Below are positions 1-10,660 of a DNA stretch of 64,000 nt, in pieces. This DNA comes from Adiantum capillus-veneris (taxonomy: Eukaryota; Streptophyta; Polypodiopsida; Polypodiales; Pteridaceae). Made by a program: the position numbers and the translations under genes. The stretch is from the NCBI GenBank assembly GCA_014529385.2, contig CM043963.1, forward strand, positions 103,768,912 to 103,832,911, given 5' to 3'. Under the pieces are notes generated by a model. The model saw nothing but the letters and a program-made list of their open reading frames with translations. It had not been told where the DNA came from and ran no database searches. Position 1 is the stretch's first letter, and each line of letters opens with the position of its first letter.

Positions 1-827
1 GCCTTTAAGTGGGAGGTTGTTGGGGTATAGGCGTCTGTGCCTTGCCCGGTCGCTCATAGTCTGGGCGCCCACTGACTTGTATACCTTATACATAGCATAA
101 GTATATAGGGGGCTGCTCACTCTTTGAGTCTCCCCACCCACATCGTGTGTGTATCTCCTTCTCTCTCTCTCACTCTCCGTCTGTGGTGCTCCCCGATCCC
201 CTTCAATACCAAGTTTGAAGCCATTCTAATCATTTTTGACCCCCAACACCTTCAAGATACACTTTCTCGGTCCAAAAACATTGCACAGGCTCTTATTAGC
301 ATCAATTCTTGTCCAAATCAAAATCCAAGAGCATGGCCATGTTCCACATGCCAAGGACTACCCACATAACAAATCCCAAGCCATTTTGATGAAATAGACA
401 TCCTACACGTAGGATGTCTCCAACATATTTTTGACCTTCTGTGCAAAGAATGACATCATGGGAGCCAATACCATGGTGCAATGAGCCCATATATCAATTT
501 TCAACCCATTTGGACATCACTTGCTACTTGTTATGGACTTTCTATCCAATTTGTGACCTAAAGCCTGAATCAGCCCAAAAATCCACTTTTTGATGCCCAA
601 ATCCAAGTCCAAGCACATAGCCATGTTGTACAGGCCAAGGACCACCAGCATGTCAAGTATCACCCAAATCTGATGAAGCCAGAATTGCATTGTGAGCACA
701 TGCACAGTTTCACAAGTTCCTTTTAAGCTTTATTTTCAATTTTCAAGTCATTTGGATGGTTAAAACTCAGTTTCTCAACTGATATGGAAAAAATGCTAAC
801 TTCAGACTACTGAGTGCAACAGGATCT
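1..827. other. Noncoding leader upstream of retroelement ORF
   Basis: No reading frame here looks like a protein. A TATATA motif at 102-107 is followed by a pyrimidine-rich stretch, which would suit a promoter or the R/U5 part of an LTR. It shows no similarity to the LTR starting at 4310, so I cannot call it the matching 5' LTR. An imperfect ~80-bp direct repeat lies inside. The region leads straight into the ATG at 828. Confidence 0.4.
314..679. repeat. Imperfect ~80-bp direct repeat in leader
   Basis: Two segments, about 314-394 and 598-679, share a run of motifs in the same order: ATCCAAG, a CATGGCCATGTT-like core, GCCAAGGAC and a final TTGATGAA-like end. They are about 284 bp apart and clearly diverged. 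This looks like an old local duplication inside an untranslated region. Confidence 0.5.
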
Positions 828-2349
828 ATGGCAGCCATAAAGTCACCGGAAAAGAAGAAAAGGATGACCATAAAATATTACTTAGAAGAGGTAGAGCCCT
901 TCGTCATACCAGAAGGAACTCTCAAGCCAACAAGCACCTGGATCCAAGAAGATCTTCTAGAGTCCAATGATCGAAAGATTTACCAAGGCGTGTTCAAAGA
1001 CACCGAAGGAAACGCGATAGAGCTACCAATGCTACTGTGGGAACTCAATGAGTTTGTCAGAAGCAAGATGGCAAAGTATCTGGAGAAGATTGATCTCCAT
1101 AATTACTTTGACGCAGTGCCGGTAGGTATTGACATAAAAAGAGTATGGGAATTTGTGACAACAATAAAAGAAGATGGAGTGGCCAGAGTAACGGATCTGC
1201 AGGGCAAGCCAGGCACTGAGATTCTAATCACAGAAAGAGTAGTGGCAGCTGCACTAGACCTCTCCAACAAGGGGGATAGTGTAACCAAAAGAAGAGACGA
1301 AGTAAAGGTGTACACTGAAAAGAAAGCCAACTATACCTTTGAAGATATTGCCAACCCCAAAGTGGCAATCATGAGTCAGCTGCACAATCAATATTTCCAT
1401 ATGTGTACAAAGCGGCGAAAAAAGTACAGGATGCCGCCTGCAAAAATTGCTACAACATTCACCTAGGAAATGCAAAAAAGCAAGCCGAAGATCATCAATT
1501 ATGCAGCTTATGTACATGATAATCTGGTAAAGATGGGCAAAAAGAACCCCCACATACACTTTTCCGGGTGACCTAATCACGAAGGTGATTTATGGGGCAT
1601 TGCACTCCAAGGGGAGATGGCATGACCCTCCATCACAGAATGACTGGATGAGGCTCAAGGAAGATAAGGAAGACGAGCAGCCAAAAGCACCAAGGGTGGC
1701 AACCCGTTTGAAACACCGGTTAGAAACCGTGCAAGAAGAGCAGCCAGAGCTGAAGAAAGGAAAGAAAGAATCTGCCCAAGTGCCAACAAAAGAGACGAAA
1801 TCACAGAAAGCGGCACGTCTAGAGCGGTTGATGGAAAGCTTCATGGCAGAAAGAGCCCTCAAAGGAGATTTAGATGAGCTATGGAAGCCGTCTCTAGATG
1901 CAATGTTGGGATCATCCCGAAGGGTGTACAGAGACAGATTCGATGATTACATTAAGAATTTTGAGATTCTTGATGCCACAGCAGAGAATATCCCACATGT
2001 ACCCTTTACAGAAGAGGAAGTGGAGCAAGTCCGACAGAAACTGCTAGAAGAGCAGGAGGGCCAAGAGAGAGAAAGGAAGACCAAGGCGGACAGAGATTTC
2101 AAGAAAAAGCTGACAAATCCACCTGCCAGCCCACCGCCCTCACCACCTCCTCGTAGCCCTCCACAAGAAGACAAAGAGGAGCAAGACAAACCAGAAGAAC
2201 AAGAAGAGTCCAAGCAAGAACAAAGACAGGAACAAGAACCAAAGGAAGAGGCTAAGCCTAAAAGTGAGCAGCCAGAGCCAAACGAATCATACAACACATT
2301 TCTAGACATGTTGGCTCTGCCGGATATACAAAAGAAGAGGCTGCCATAG
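828..2349 (+). pseudogene. Retroelement accessory ORF, N-terminal part
   Basis: A long basic/acidic protein of unknown family begins at the ATG at 828. It runs open to a TAG at 1464-1466, where a CAG codon would keep it open. The same frame continues to a T run at 1560-1563, where one extra T shifts the frame; the shifted frame then runs to 2349. The later part has a proline-rich patch (around 2128-2165) and then a Glu/Lys/Gln-rich low-complexity tail. No Gag zinc knuckle, protease or RT motif is present. The frame carries on into the next two pieces and ends at a polypurine tract, so I infer an extra ORF between pol and the 3' LTR, or the sole ORF of a non-autonomous element. Confidence 0.55.
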
Positions 2350-3321
2350 TTGCATTCGACTTGGCAAGCACGGGGCCCAAAGAGAAAATGCAAAGCATAC
2401 GGTTAGTAGAGCTAAAGGAGATGGCCACTGATACAGTGGACCTGCACCCGCACACCAATGATTGGGATGTGGTGATGACAAAGCTAACCGGGCTAAGAGC
2501 ACAATCAATGGCTTCAGAAAGTGAAATGGAAACTCTCAAAGCCACTGAAGTGCAGATAAAGCTGGAATTTGACACTTTACAAAAACAAAGCCAAAGGTAG
2601 ATAGAGAGAGAAGCAAAGCTGCAAGCCAGTCTGGCAAAGGCATTGCAAAGATGCCAGGAAATGGAAAGAGAAAATCAGGCAGTAGCTCAAAGACTCCAAG
2701 GAGCCGAAGAGGAGTATAGACAACTCAGCAAGTCATTGCCAGATGCAGAGAGGGAAAGGGGTAACCTAACCCTACAACTTGCTGAGGAGTCCAAGGAAGT
2801 TGAGGCCATGCGAAATGCCAAAGAAAAGGCAGAAATAGACGAGGAGGCTAGCCAGGATGAGGTCCTTGAGCTCAAGGACCAGCTTAAATTTAAAGATCAA
2901 ACCATCCAGCGACTACGGGAATCTCCTACCAGAGTCAGAGCTACTAGCTCGACTCACACCACTACAGAAAGCCAGATCTATGAAGAACAGATGAAAGAGC
3001 TTAAGAAAGAGTTGACTTTAGAGAAAAAGAAAAGGTTGATGATGGCGGAAGGGTCAGTGGTTATGAAAACACGCATGGAAGAAGAGCAGAAAGCAATGCA
3101 AGATGAGCTAGAAATAGTATCAAGAGAAAGCTCGAGGAGGCAGAGAAGGTAAACGCCGAGTTGAACGACCTCCTCGTGAACACAGGAGAAGAAGCTGAAG
3201 AAGAGAAACAGACACTCCTAAAGCAGATAGAAGAGCTGAGAGGACATCAGGCAGAAGAGTAGGCAGGCACAGGGCCTGCAGCCATGGAAGGCATAGACCT
3301 AGAGAATGTCGCAGATCCTGT
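2350..3321 (+). pseudogene. Retroelement accessory ORF, coiled-coil middle part
   Basis: This continues the preceding ORF after a small frameshift around 2325-2335. It encodes an almost uninterrupted charged heptad-like helix (many EL, EEE, KEL and QRL runs) that should form a long coiled coil. Lesions are a TAG at 2598-2600 (CAG expected), a one-base loss near 3128 and a TAG near 3260. Coiled coils are common in retroelement structural proteins, but the family is not one I recognise. No catalytic motif is visible. Confidence 0.5.
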
Positions 3322-4306
3322 GTGGACGCACCCATGCAAGAGGAAATCCTAGTAGGACCCTCTCAAGAGCCAGAAGATCTGACACAAGAAGAGGAAGAGA
3401 AGCTGCGCAAGGCCATAGAGGCAGAAATTAGAGAAACAGCCAAAGAAGCCTTGGAATGGGAGCAAAGGGTTTTTAAATCCATGACCATTCAGAAGATCGA
3501 TGCCAGCAACCTCCGGTGTGAATGGCTACAGTCCTCTCTCCCATATCCTTTGCTAAAATATGAAGCCGCCACCATCAACAAGAGGATTAGAGAAGAGCCA
3601 ACAATGCCACTCTACACAACAGATATCTCCCATCTTGAAGGGGCAAAGTTGATAGTCGACTCCCAGCTCAGGTGGAGAAAGGCATGGCTGACGAAGTATC
3701 CACAGTACCTAATCCATTCGTTAGAGGCACCCAAAATCATCAGAAATAACCTAATCTTGTGCCCTCTACCAAGGATAAGGATGTGGAAGGCCCAGGAGAT
3801 ACTACAAAGAAGCCAACCCACTTGGCTAAACTATCCGAAGTTGCCAGGCTTGAAGGCCGGTGAGAGAATAAGTGTTCAATACATGGTGAAAACCCTAACG
3901 GGTGCCATCAAATTTTTCACTGTCTCGCCTGACCTTTCTTGCATAATGATGAGGAAGATCTGCAAAACCCTTTTGGCAGTCTTCGAGATGTTCAAACCGG
4001 GCCAGGTGAGAGAGAATATCTTCTTCTTTCAAGATACTTACAGATGTGCATATGATCTGTCTCGTCAGCCTTCCAAGGAGGTGATACATGCATTGTATTA
4101 AAGGATAATGTTTCTGCCATCCTATCACCTCCAGGCCTTTGAAGAAGCATTCTATACCGGCTTCTTCACCATCAACACTGATATATTTGGCCCAACACTG
4201 CTGTATTTACATGCAAGATACGAGTCGTTGCTCAAGATGCGCGAAACCATAAGATGAAGAAGCAGCTCAACAGCCATGTCAGGGACGACATGAGCAAGGA
4301 GGGGGG
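3322..4306 (+). pseudogene. Retroelement accessory ORF, C-terminal part
   Basis: A 259-codon open stretch runs to TAA at 4099-4101 (CAA would be the open codon). The frame stays readable to TGA at 4255-4257. One frame-shift later it runs directly into the G-rich polypurine tract, ending at the LTR start. After an acidic start it becomes a compact, Trp/Leu-rich globular-looking domain with many Arg/Lys residues. I do not recognise the domain. Its end at the PPT places it immediately upstream of the 3' LTR, the usual place of an additional plant LTR-element ORF. Confidence 0.5.
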
Positions 4307-4309
4307 GAG
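4297..4309 (+). other. Polypurine tract of plus-strand retroelement
   Basis: An uninterrupted purine run (AGGAGGGGGGGAG) lies immediately before a TGTTAG LTR start. This is the standard plus-strand priming site and fixes the element's orientation as plus. Confidence 0.8.
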
Positions 4310-4963
4310 TGTTAGAAGCTGGACACACCCTACGAAAACTGACTACTCGGCAGATTATCATTTTTTGTAATTATTCATTTATTGAGAAAACTTGACATTT
4401 CACCTTGTAAATATTGGGGCTTACAGAAGTTTCCAGATTGTATCCCAGTTTTGATAGTTAGATTGAGTAGATGGTTGAGTTGGAACTTTAGGGTTTGAGA
4501 ATTGTAAGGTATTTATACCACTTTTTGACCTTAATGAAGGACCTTTTGTCATTTTTAAAAAAAAGTTTTGAAGTCTGTGAGTGAGCGTACTGTGTACGAG
4601 AGAGAGTGTGATCTTCATCTTGACGCTATGTGTGCACCGGTGGTCGGAATCGAGTGCGGAGAAGTGCAGCGTGTTGCCCCCGACGAGAGCTACGCGCTGA
4701 TACCTACATTGTGCACGTACGGTCCGGTTTTGCGAGCTCCATCTACGAGCTTCATCTGGTGATTCGATGAGCATACATTGTCCGATTTTGCATTGCAGCA
4801 TATCCACGCGTTCACATTGAATAGAGCTACACATTAGGCACTTTTGATTTCAGAAACGATGACCTGCAAATTTCGGCCAGACATCCTATGTGATTTTGCA
4901 CCGGGTGTTTTGGGTTGGGGTTTTGGTTCATGGACCTTAGGGAGAGCGACTTATTGGTGTTAG
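4310..4963 (+). repeat. LTR of plus-strand element, left part
   Basis: It begins with TGTTAGAAGC right after the polypurine tract. A TATTTATA motif lies near 4510. A Copia element whose 5-bp target duplication is GTTAG interrupts it; the remainder resumes at 10171. Joined, the LTR would be about 970 bp, from TG at 4310 to CGACA at 10492. No second copy of this LTR lies in the window, so boundaries rest on PPT, PBS and TG/CA ends only. Confidence 0.65.
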
Positions 4964-5282
4964 TGTAAAGAATGAGGATGCAAGAGAGCTACACAAGACA
5001 AGCACAAAGCACACAGAGATGGAAAGCTTCTTCTTCTTCACAGAAAAGAGAGTACAAAATGACTAAGTGCTAAAGCTGAAAAGTAGCACATATGTACATG
5101 TGGTCACTAAGTGTGAACTCGCTAGAAGCGTACTAGGCTGACACTATAAGTGTAGTCCAGCTGTAGAATCACTGGTAGAGATCCTCTGTGTCGGTCACCT
5201 AACGCGCCAGTGAGTAAATGCCGTAAGCGGCCAAGACCCGTAGTGGATGCCAGCTCAAGGTGTAGAGCTCCACATCTCAACA
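4964..5282 (-). repeat. 3' LTR of Copia element
   Basis: It matches 9852-10170 over its full 319 bp with nine substitutions and no indels. On the element's own strand it follows the polypurine tract at 5283-5292. The last ~28 bp next to the PPT still read as the C-terminal tail of the RNase H frame. Confidence 0.95.
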
Positions 5283-6076
5283 CTCCCCCTCGAGCTCTGC
5301 ATGTCGCAGAGTCCAAGCATAGTCCGAAAACGTCGAAGCTTCTCAGCTCTGAGGGCCTTGGTAAAGATATCCGCTATCTGCTCCTCTGTGCTGACGTAGA
5401 CCAAGTCGATGTCGCCCGCCAACACTCGCTCTCGAACGTAGTGGTAATGGACCTCTATGTGTTTGGTCCTAGCATGGAACACTGGGTTCCTAGCCAACTG
5501 CATGCTACTGAGGTTGTCACAATGGATGAAAATCTGCTACTCCACCTGCACTCCCAAGTCCTCAAGTAATGTGCGTAGCCAAGCTACCTCGCACGCCGCA
5601 TTTGCTGCACCTCTGTACTCGGCCTCTGTGCTCGATAAAGCAACCGTAGGTTGCTTTTTGCTGCTCCAAGTAACATCAGCACTCCCAAAAGAGAACATGA
5701 AGCCACTCGTAGATCTCCTATCAACAATGCTACCTGCCCAATCTGCATCTGTATACCCATACAATGCTAATGGTGCATCTGCTTCATAGAACAATGCGTA
5801 GTCAAGAGTCCCTTTCACATACCTAAGTGTGTGTCGTACTCCATCCAAATGTGGCTTCCTCGGAAGCTGCATGAACTGACTCTCCAAGCCTACTGTGTAG
5901 CTCAAGTCTAGCCTCGTGATAGTCAAGTAGATTAGACTACCCACAATCTTCCTGTACATGTTGACATCCTCAACAACATCACCCTTCTCTGCACGCAGCT
6001 TTGCATTCACATCCAAGGGAATAGAAATTGGCTTATAATCAACCATACCATACTTTGACAACATGTCCAAAGCATA
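5255..6076 (-). pseudogene. Copia RNase H and pol C-terminus
   Basis: The minus-strand frame carries the Copia RNase H block: the DADW-like ADWAGS motif, the RRSTSG block, SSKKQP, and STEAEY. A TAG at 5537-5539 cuts it where the family has a Gln. Beyond the stop the frame continues through HCDN, a basic HIEVHYH segment and the ADIFTKAL end typical of Copia pol. RNase H removes RNA from the RNA-DNA hybrid during reverse transcription. The frame follows the RT part after another TAG at 6077-6079. Confidence 0.9.
5283..5292 (-). other. Polypurine tract of Copia element
   Basis: On the minus strand this reads as a purine run (CGAGGGGGAG) directly before the TGTTGAG side of the 3' LTR. It is the expected plus-strand primer site. 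Confidence 0.85.
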
Positions 6077-7348
6077 CTATCTCTGTGATAGCCATACACC
6101 CTCTGGAGTCCTGATCACCTCAATGCCAAGAAAGTAGGCCAACTCGCCTAAATCTTTCATTTCAAACTCCTGTTTGAGAAGACCCTTCACATGGTCAATC
6201 TCCATAGCATTGTCACCAACAATAATAAGGTCATCTACATATATGGTAATGACCACAATCCCCACATCACTCTCATGTACATAGAGTGAATGATCAGCAT
6301 GAGCTCTCCTAAAACCAATACTGACAAGATACTTGGCAATCCTGTCATACCATGCTCTAGAGCCCTGCTTCAAACCATACAAAGCTTTGAGAATTCTGCA
6401 TACATAATCTGGGTAACCTGGATCGACATAACCAGGTGGCTAATCCATATACACTTCCTCTTGCAACTCACCATTCAAGAAGGCATTCTTTACATCCATT
6501 TGATGCATAATCCATCCTCTAGATGCAGTCACTGCTATGACAACTCTCACAGTCGTCATCTTTGCCACTGGAGCAAAGGTCTCCTCATACTCTATGCCAT
6601 ACGTCTGTGCATAACCCTTTGCGACCAGCTTTGCCTTGTGACCCTCAATGTTACCATCAGCCGTATGCTTGGTTTTATACACCCATTTACAGCCAATAGC
6701 TTTCTTGCCACTTGGCAATGGCACCAACTCCCATGTGTCATTTGCTTCCAATGCAGCCATCTCTTCATTCATTGCATCATTCCAATGCACATTTCCAACT
6801 GCATCCTCAAAACATGTGGGCTCCACATCCTGTATCACCTTAGCCATGTAGGCTTGGTGATGCGCTAGATACCCATCATAAGTCAATTTCTGAACTGGAT
6901 TTCTGACTCTATTAGATCTGCGTGGTCCTGGGTCACTCCTTTGCCCTCTAGCATCTTCTTGTACTTTCCTTACCCCAGGTGTCCTGACAGCCGGAATTCC
7001 AAATTCCTCATCAAGACTTTGTTTAGAACCATCTGAATCCATGTCTACATGTGAAAAACTTGATGATGCATCAGCCATAAAGGGAGGTTCATCAACCTTT
7101 TCCTTTCCTTTTCGTGATACATTCCCTGTACCTGTTGGTGGAGTAACTTGCGTACGTAGTCTACCGTTCCATGGTTTCTCAACAGAGCCACGAGAAGAGG
7201 ACTCTTGTGGTCCACTCAAAACCTGTGACTGTGGCCTCACATTTTGTACAACCACATCATCTTTTACATCAGCCCCAATAGTGCCATGTGCATTACTGTA
7301 CCAGCTGCTCATCTCATCAAAGACTACATCTCTGCTCACTCGTAATTC
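6077..7348 (-). pseudogene. Copia reverse transcriptase
   Basis: The frame runs from a linker rich in Ser, Pro and Arg into the Copia RT. Visible are the WNDAMNEEM start, GCKWVYK, the AKLVAKGY block, FAPVAK, MDVKNAFLNGEL, and the catalytic YVDD (near 6226-6237). It is interrupted by TAG at 6440-6442 in the conserved MDQPPGY segment, where the Q codon reads TAG. It ends at TAG 6077-6079, where the family has a Gln before YA. RT copies element RNA into DNA in cytoplasmic particles. The catalytic aspartates are intact; only the stops break it. Confidence 0.92.
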
Positions 7349-8199
7349 TCATGTAGTAGGATTGTAGCACCTGTACCCCTTTTGTTCAAGGGAATATCCC
7401 ACAAGAATACATTTCTCTGCTTTAGGATCCAATTTCCTACGCAACTCATCTGGTACATGCACGTAAGCTATGCAGCCAAACACTTTCAAGTGTGCCAAAT
7501 CAGGCTTTGTACCTGTAAACTTTTTCTCACGTGTTACATCATGCACCGCAGCTGTAGGTGTCCTGTTCATAATGTACACAGCTGTATTTACGGCTTCAAC
7601 CCAGAAATGATGAGGCATGTTCTTCTCATTCATCAATGCACGTGCAACCTCTGCAATGTGCCTGTTTTTCCTTTCTGCGACCCCATTCTATTGTGGAGTA
7701 TATTTGCATGTAAACTGCCTGCGTATACCATACATTCGCAGAAAATATGAAAAATCATTGGAGAAGTACTCTCCCCCTCCATCTGACCTCAATGTCTTGA
7801 TTTGCATATCTGTCTCCTTCTCAATCATGACTTTGAAGTCTTGAAAGTGACCAAACACTTCACTTTTGTTACGCATGAAGTAGACCCATAATTTCCTTGT
7901 ATGGTCATCAATGAAAGAGACATAATACCTGCAACCATGTATACTTGCAGTATCGGTTGGACACCAAACATCTGTGTGCACCACCTCAAGTGGCTTTTTA
8001 CATACATTGCGCTCATGTGGAAATGAGCCCTTTGACTGTTTTCCAAATTGGCATGCTGCATACACTTTATGCATACCATCCACCTTGAATTTGGGCAAAC
8101 CTTTTACAATCTGTTTTGATTGCATGCTGCGCAATCTCTGCTCATTGACATGGCCAATGCGCTTGTGCCAAATGTCAACATCAGCCACAAACCTGTGCC
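7349..8199 (-). pseudogene. Copia GAG-pre-integrase and integrase core
   Basis: The frame opens with the zinc-binding part (WHKRIGH, then two cysteines of the HHCC motif). It proceeds to the catalytic core: D in VHTDVW, D in FIDDHTRK, and E in NGVAERKN. TAG at 7688-7690 falls inside the conserved YTPQQNG motif, changing the second Gln. TGA at 7349-7351 replaces an Arg codon after the RCYNPTT segment. Integrase inserts the DNA copy. A one-base frameshift near 8200 separates this from gag-protease. Confidence 0.92.
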
Positions 8200-9603
8200 C
8201 TGTGCAAATAATGCAGCTTTTACCTCAGGCATGTCTAGATTCAGCGTAAACATTCTGCCCACACATTTGCCCTCTGTGATCATCTTATAGCCATTCTGGA
8301 AATCTTCTACATAACAGCCATTTGGATTGAAGCGAACCTGCAAACCCTGCTCAACCATTTGTCCAACAGAAACAAGATTCTTTGTAATGTTTGGGACATG
8401 AAGTACATCTGCTAAGTACTTTGATTTCCCACTCTTCGTATTTAGAGGTATGTCCCCTACATGAGCAATGGGGTGAGCTGTGTCATCTCCTGTCTGCACA
8501 TAGCCTGACACATCTGGTTTGCGCATATCTCTAAACCACTCTCCACGAGACGTCATGTGATTAGAGGCACCTGAATCCACATACCAAACATCATCTTGGG
8601 TGGAATTCTCTGCAGTCATTGTATTCATTACATGCTGCATAACAAACATGCGCTCGTTTTTGCTGTCATCTACATCTCTGCTAGTAGATGCATAGTTGCC
8701 CTGTTCTCTCTTTCCACTTGCTTTTCCCTTTGGACAGTCACGTGACATGTGACCTCTTTCACCACAAGTCCAACATTCTCTGCTATCTGGAGTATGTTGC
8801 TGCCTGCTTGATCCTGCACCACGACCTCTTTGTCTCCCCCTGCCTTGAGACTGGTTTCCCCTGCCACCTGTATTGTTTTGATTTGATTGACCTTCCAGAA
8901 ATTGGCCCCTGCAACCCCTTGGGCCTCGACCACGACCTCTACCTCTACCTCTGTTGGAGTTAGAATAGAAGGCCTGTTCAGAATTATTTCTGCCATGAGA
9001 AGAAGATGTATCAAGGTTCTTCTCCTCAAGAATAAGCATAGAAATCAAATCTTGGAACACGGGGATGTCGTCTCTTGTATTCATGGAAGACCTAGAATGT
9101 ACATACTCATCTCCTAGACCATCCAAGCATGCATAGACAATGTCATCGTCTTCCACTGAGACTTTAATAGATCCAAGAGCCTCAATGATACTCTTGATCT
9201 TCAAGGAATAATCATTGATTGAGAGGTTGTTCCTCTTAACCTGATTTAGCTCCGACTTTAGTTGAAGCTTCCTGGCCTTGGTGTTCACCTCGAACACTCT
9301 GCCTAAGTTTCTCCATGCAATGGCGGGGGTTTCAGCATCCTGTAGATAGCCCATCATGCCATCTGTGATGCTCATAGAAAGCCAATACATCACTTTGCTC
9401 TGGCCTTGTTGCCAGTCCCTCAAAGCTTTCCTTTGTTTTGCTGTAGCATTTGCCTCGGGAATCTCTGGTTCCTTTTCATTGTCTCCTTCTACATAGTCCC
9501 AATAACCTTTTCCTTTTAGGAAATTTGTTATTCTGAACTTCCATGCAGGGTAGTTATTTTTCTCAAGCTTCTCAATAACAATCTGACTGAAACCGTTAGA
9601 CAT
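8200..9603 (-). pseudogene. Copia gag and aspartic protease
   Basis: The ATG at 9603 starts a Gag of the UBN2/DUF4219 type (NYPAWKFRI near residue 17; LQLKSELNQV near 113). A Gly/Arg-rich region follows (residues 218-262), then a CCHC zinc knuckle (C277, C280, H285, C290). The protease active site DSGAS is at residues 343-347. Beyond about 8200 the frame breaks: a missing base moves the reading into the integrase frame. Gag packages RNA and the protease cuts the polyprotein. No stop occurs in this part. Confidence 0.93.
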
Positions 9604-9839
9604 CTTGAAGCACTAAGACAAAATAGCTGCAATCTGCAAAAACCTGCAAATCTGCTGAACCTGCTATCGTGGTACCTGTAACGCTTTCTACACTCAACAA
9701 GTGTCCACAATCAAGCGTACATACAACCACTGTACTTGTACAGTAAATCTCTGTATACTGCACTTTGGAGACCTGTCGTGGATTGCGAACAAAGGGATTG
9801 TGATGCTCTTGCTCTCTTAGCCTCTCTTGCCTGCACCAG

Positions 9840-9851
9840 GCTCTGATACCA
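9840..9851 (-). other. tRNA-iMet primer binding site of Copia
   Basis: On the minus strand this reads TGGTATCAGAGC, complementary to the 3' end of initiator methionine tRNA. It lies directly next to the 5' LTR with no spacer. This is the classic Copia minus-strand primer site. About 235 bp of leader separate it from the gag ATG. Confidence 0.95.
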
Positions 9852-10170
9852 TGTAAAGAATGAGGATGCAAGAGAGCTACACAAGACAAGCACAAAGCAC
9901 ACAGAGATGGAAAGCTTCTTCTTCTTCACAGAAAAGAGAGTACAAAATGACTAAGTGCTAAAGCTGAAAAGTAGCACATATGTACATGCGGTCACTAAGT
10001 GTGAACTCGCTAGAAGCGTACTAGGCTGGCACTATAAGTGTAGTCCAGCTGTAGAATCACTGGCAGAGATCCTCCGTGTCGGTCACCTAACGCGCCAGTG
10101 AATAAATGCCGTAAGCGGCCAAGACCCATAGTAGATGCCAGATCAAGGTGTAGAGCTCGACATCTCAACA
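9852..10170 (-). repeat. 5' LTR of Copia element
   Basis: This is the partner of 4964-5282. It is flanked on the right by GTTAG, the right half of the target duplication. It is the transcription-driving LTR in the element's orientation. Several LTR differences are C/T or G/A at CG or CAG sites, consistent with methylation-linked decay. Confidence 0.95.
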
Positions 10171-10492
10171 GTTAGTAGGGTCTCCTTCAAGTTCTGTGGT
10201 GTTTCGAGATTGTTTGATGGGTGTTCGGCTCTAGAAAGAATTGTAGGAAGTTTCCTCTTATGCACTCTTGAAGGCTGTGACTTAGACATTGGGTAGAGAC
10301 CTATGTAGAAATTAGTTAGGAGTCGGTCGAGTGTAGGTTGACAGCTTATGCTTGCTTCCACGCGCCTGCGGGTTGAGCTTCGTCCTTAGCTAACAAATCT
10401 TGTTAGGTGAGTTGTCGCTGTGCTGACGTCTGTCGCGGCGTATCCGTCCAACAGCCTTCCCGGCTCACCTTTAGAACAGAAATCCCCCGACA
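10171..10492 (+). repeat. LTR of plus-strand element, right part
   Basis: This continues the LTR interrupted at 4963. It ends CCCCCGACA, then four bases, then a primer-binding site. The first five bases are the duplicated GTTAG. It thus has a PPT on its left side and a PBS on its right, see findings. Confidence 0.6.
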
Positions 10493-10496
10493 TTCT

Positions 10497-10520
10497 TGGT
10501 GAACCTGGTATGAATCAAGC
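10497..10520 (+). other. Decayed tRNA-Trp primer binding site
   Basis: The sequence starts TGGTGAACC and later has TGAATC at the proper spacing. Complementarity to plant tRNA-Trp (3' end GTCGGGTTCACCA) is about 18 of 24 by eye. Several mismatches are C-to-T or G-to-A. A cleaner version of the same site occurs at 51515-51532. Confidence 0.5.
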
Positions 10521-10547
10521 CGGGATGAGGAGTATTTGTGGAGGAAG

Positions 10548-10660
10548 ATGTCAATACCGCAAGAGGCAGCCATGCAGCAAATGATGTAGCAGTTTGCTAC
10601 ATATATGCAACAACAACAGGCTGCCAAACAGAGTGGCTCAAGAAGTAACACCCAACTGGC
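10548..10660 (+). pseudogene. Truncated gag start, Gypsy-like
   Basis: An ATG 28 bp after the primer site opens a short Gln/Met/Ala-rich frame (AAMQQMM, then TYMQQQQAAKQ) typical of the N-terminus of plant Gypsy Gag. A TAG at 10587-10589 sits in a Gln run. The match to a retroelement ends about 10660, where sequence becomes AT-rich and unrecognised. It is therefore a truncated downstream element. Confidence 0.5.

Larger units (their letters stand above)
4964..10170 (-). mobile_element. Ty1/copia LTR retrotransposon, nearly complete
   Basis: Two 319-bp LTRs (4964-5282 and 9852-10170) bound a 5,207-bp element read on the minus strand. Both start TGTAAAG and end CTCAACA. A 5-bp target duplication, GTTAG, lies at 4959-4963 and 10171-10175. 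The domain order gag, protease, integrase, RT, RNase H is the Copia order. I count nine differences between the LTRs (seven transitions), so the insertion is fairly young. The gag-pol frame carries one frameshift and five premature stops, so it cannot move by itself now. It landed inside an older LTR. Confidence 0.95.

Noticed and set aside
124-369. 81-codon ORF at the window start
   Set aside because: Pyrimidine-rich leader sequence with no motif; likely chance.
4964-10170. Copia as an active, intact element
   Set aside because: One frameshift and five in-frame stops, though catalytic residues are kept.
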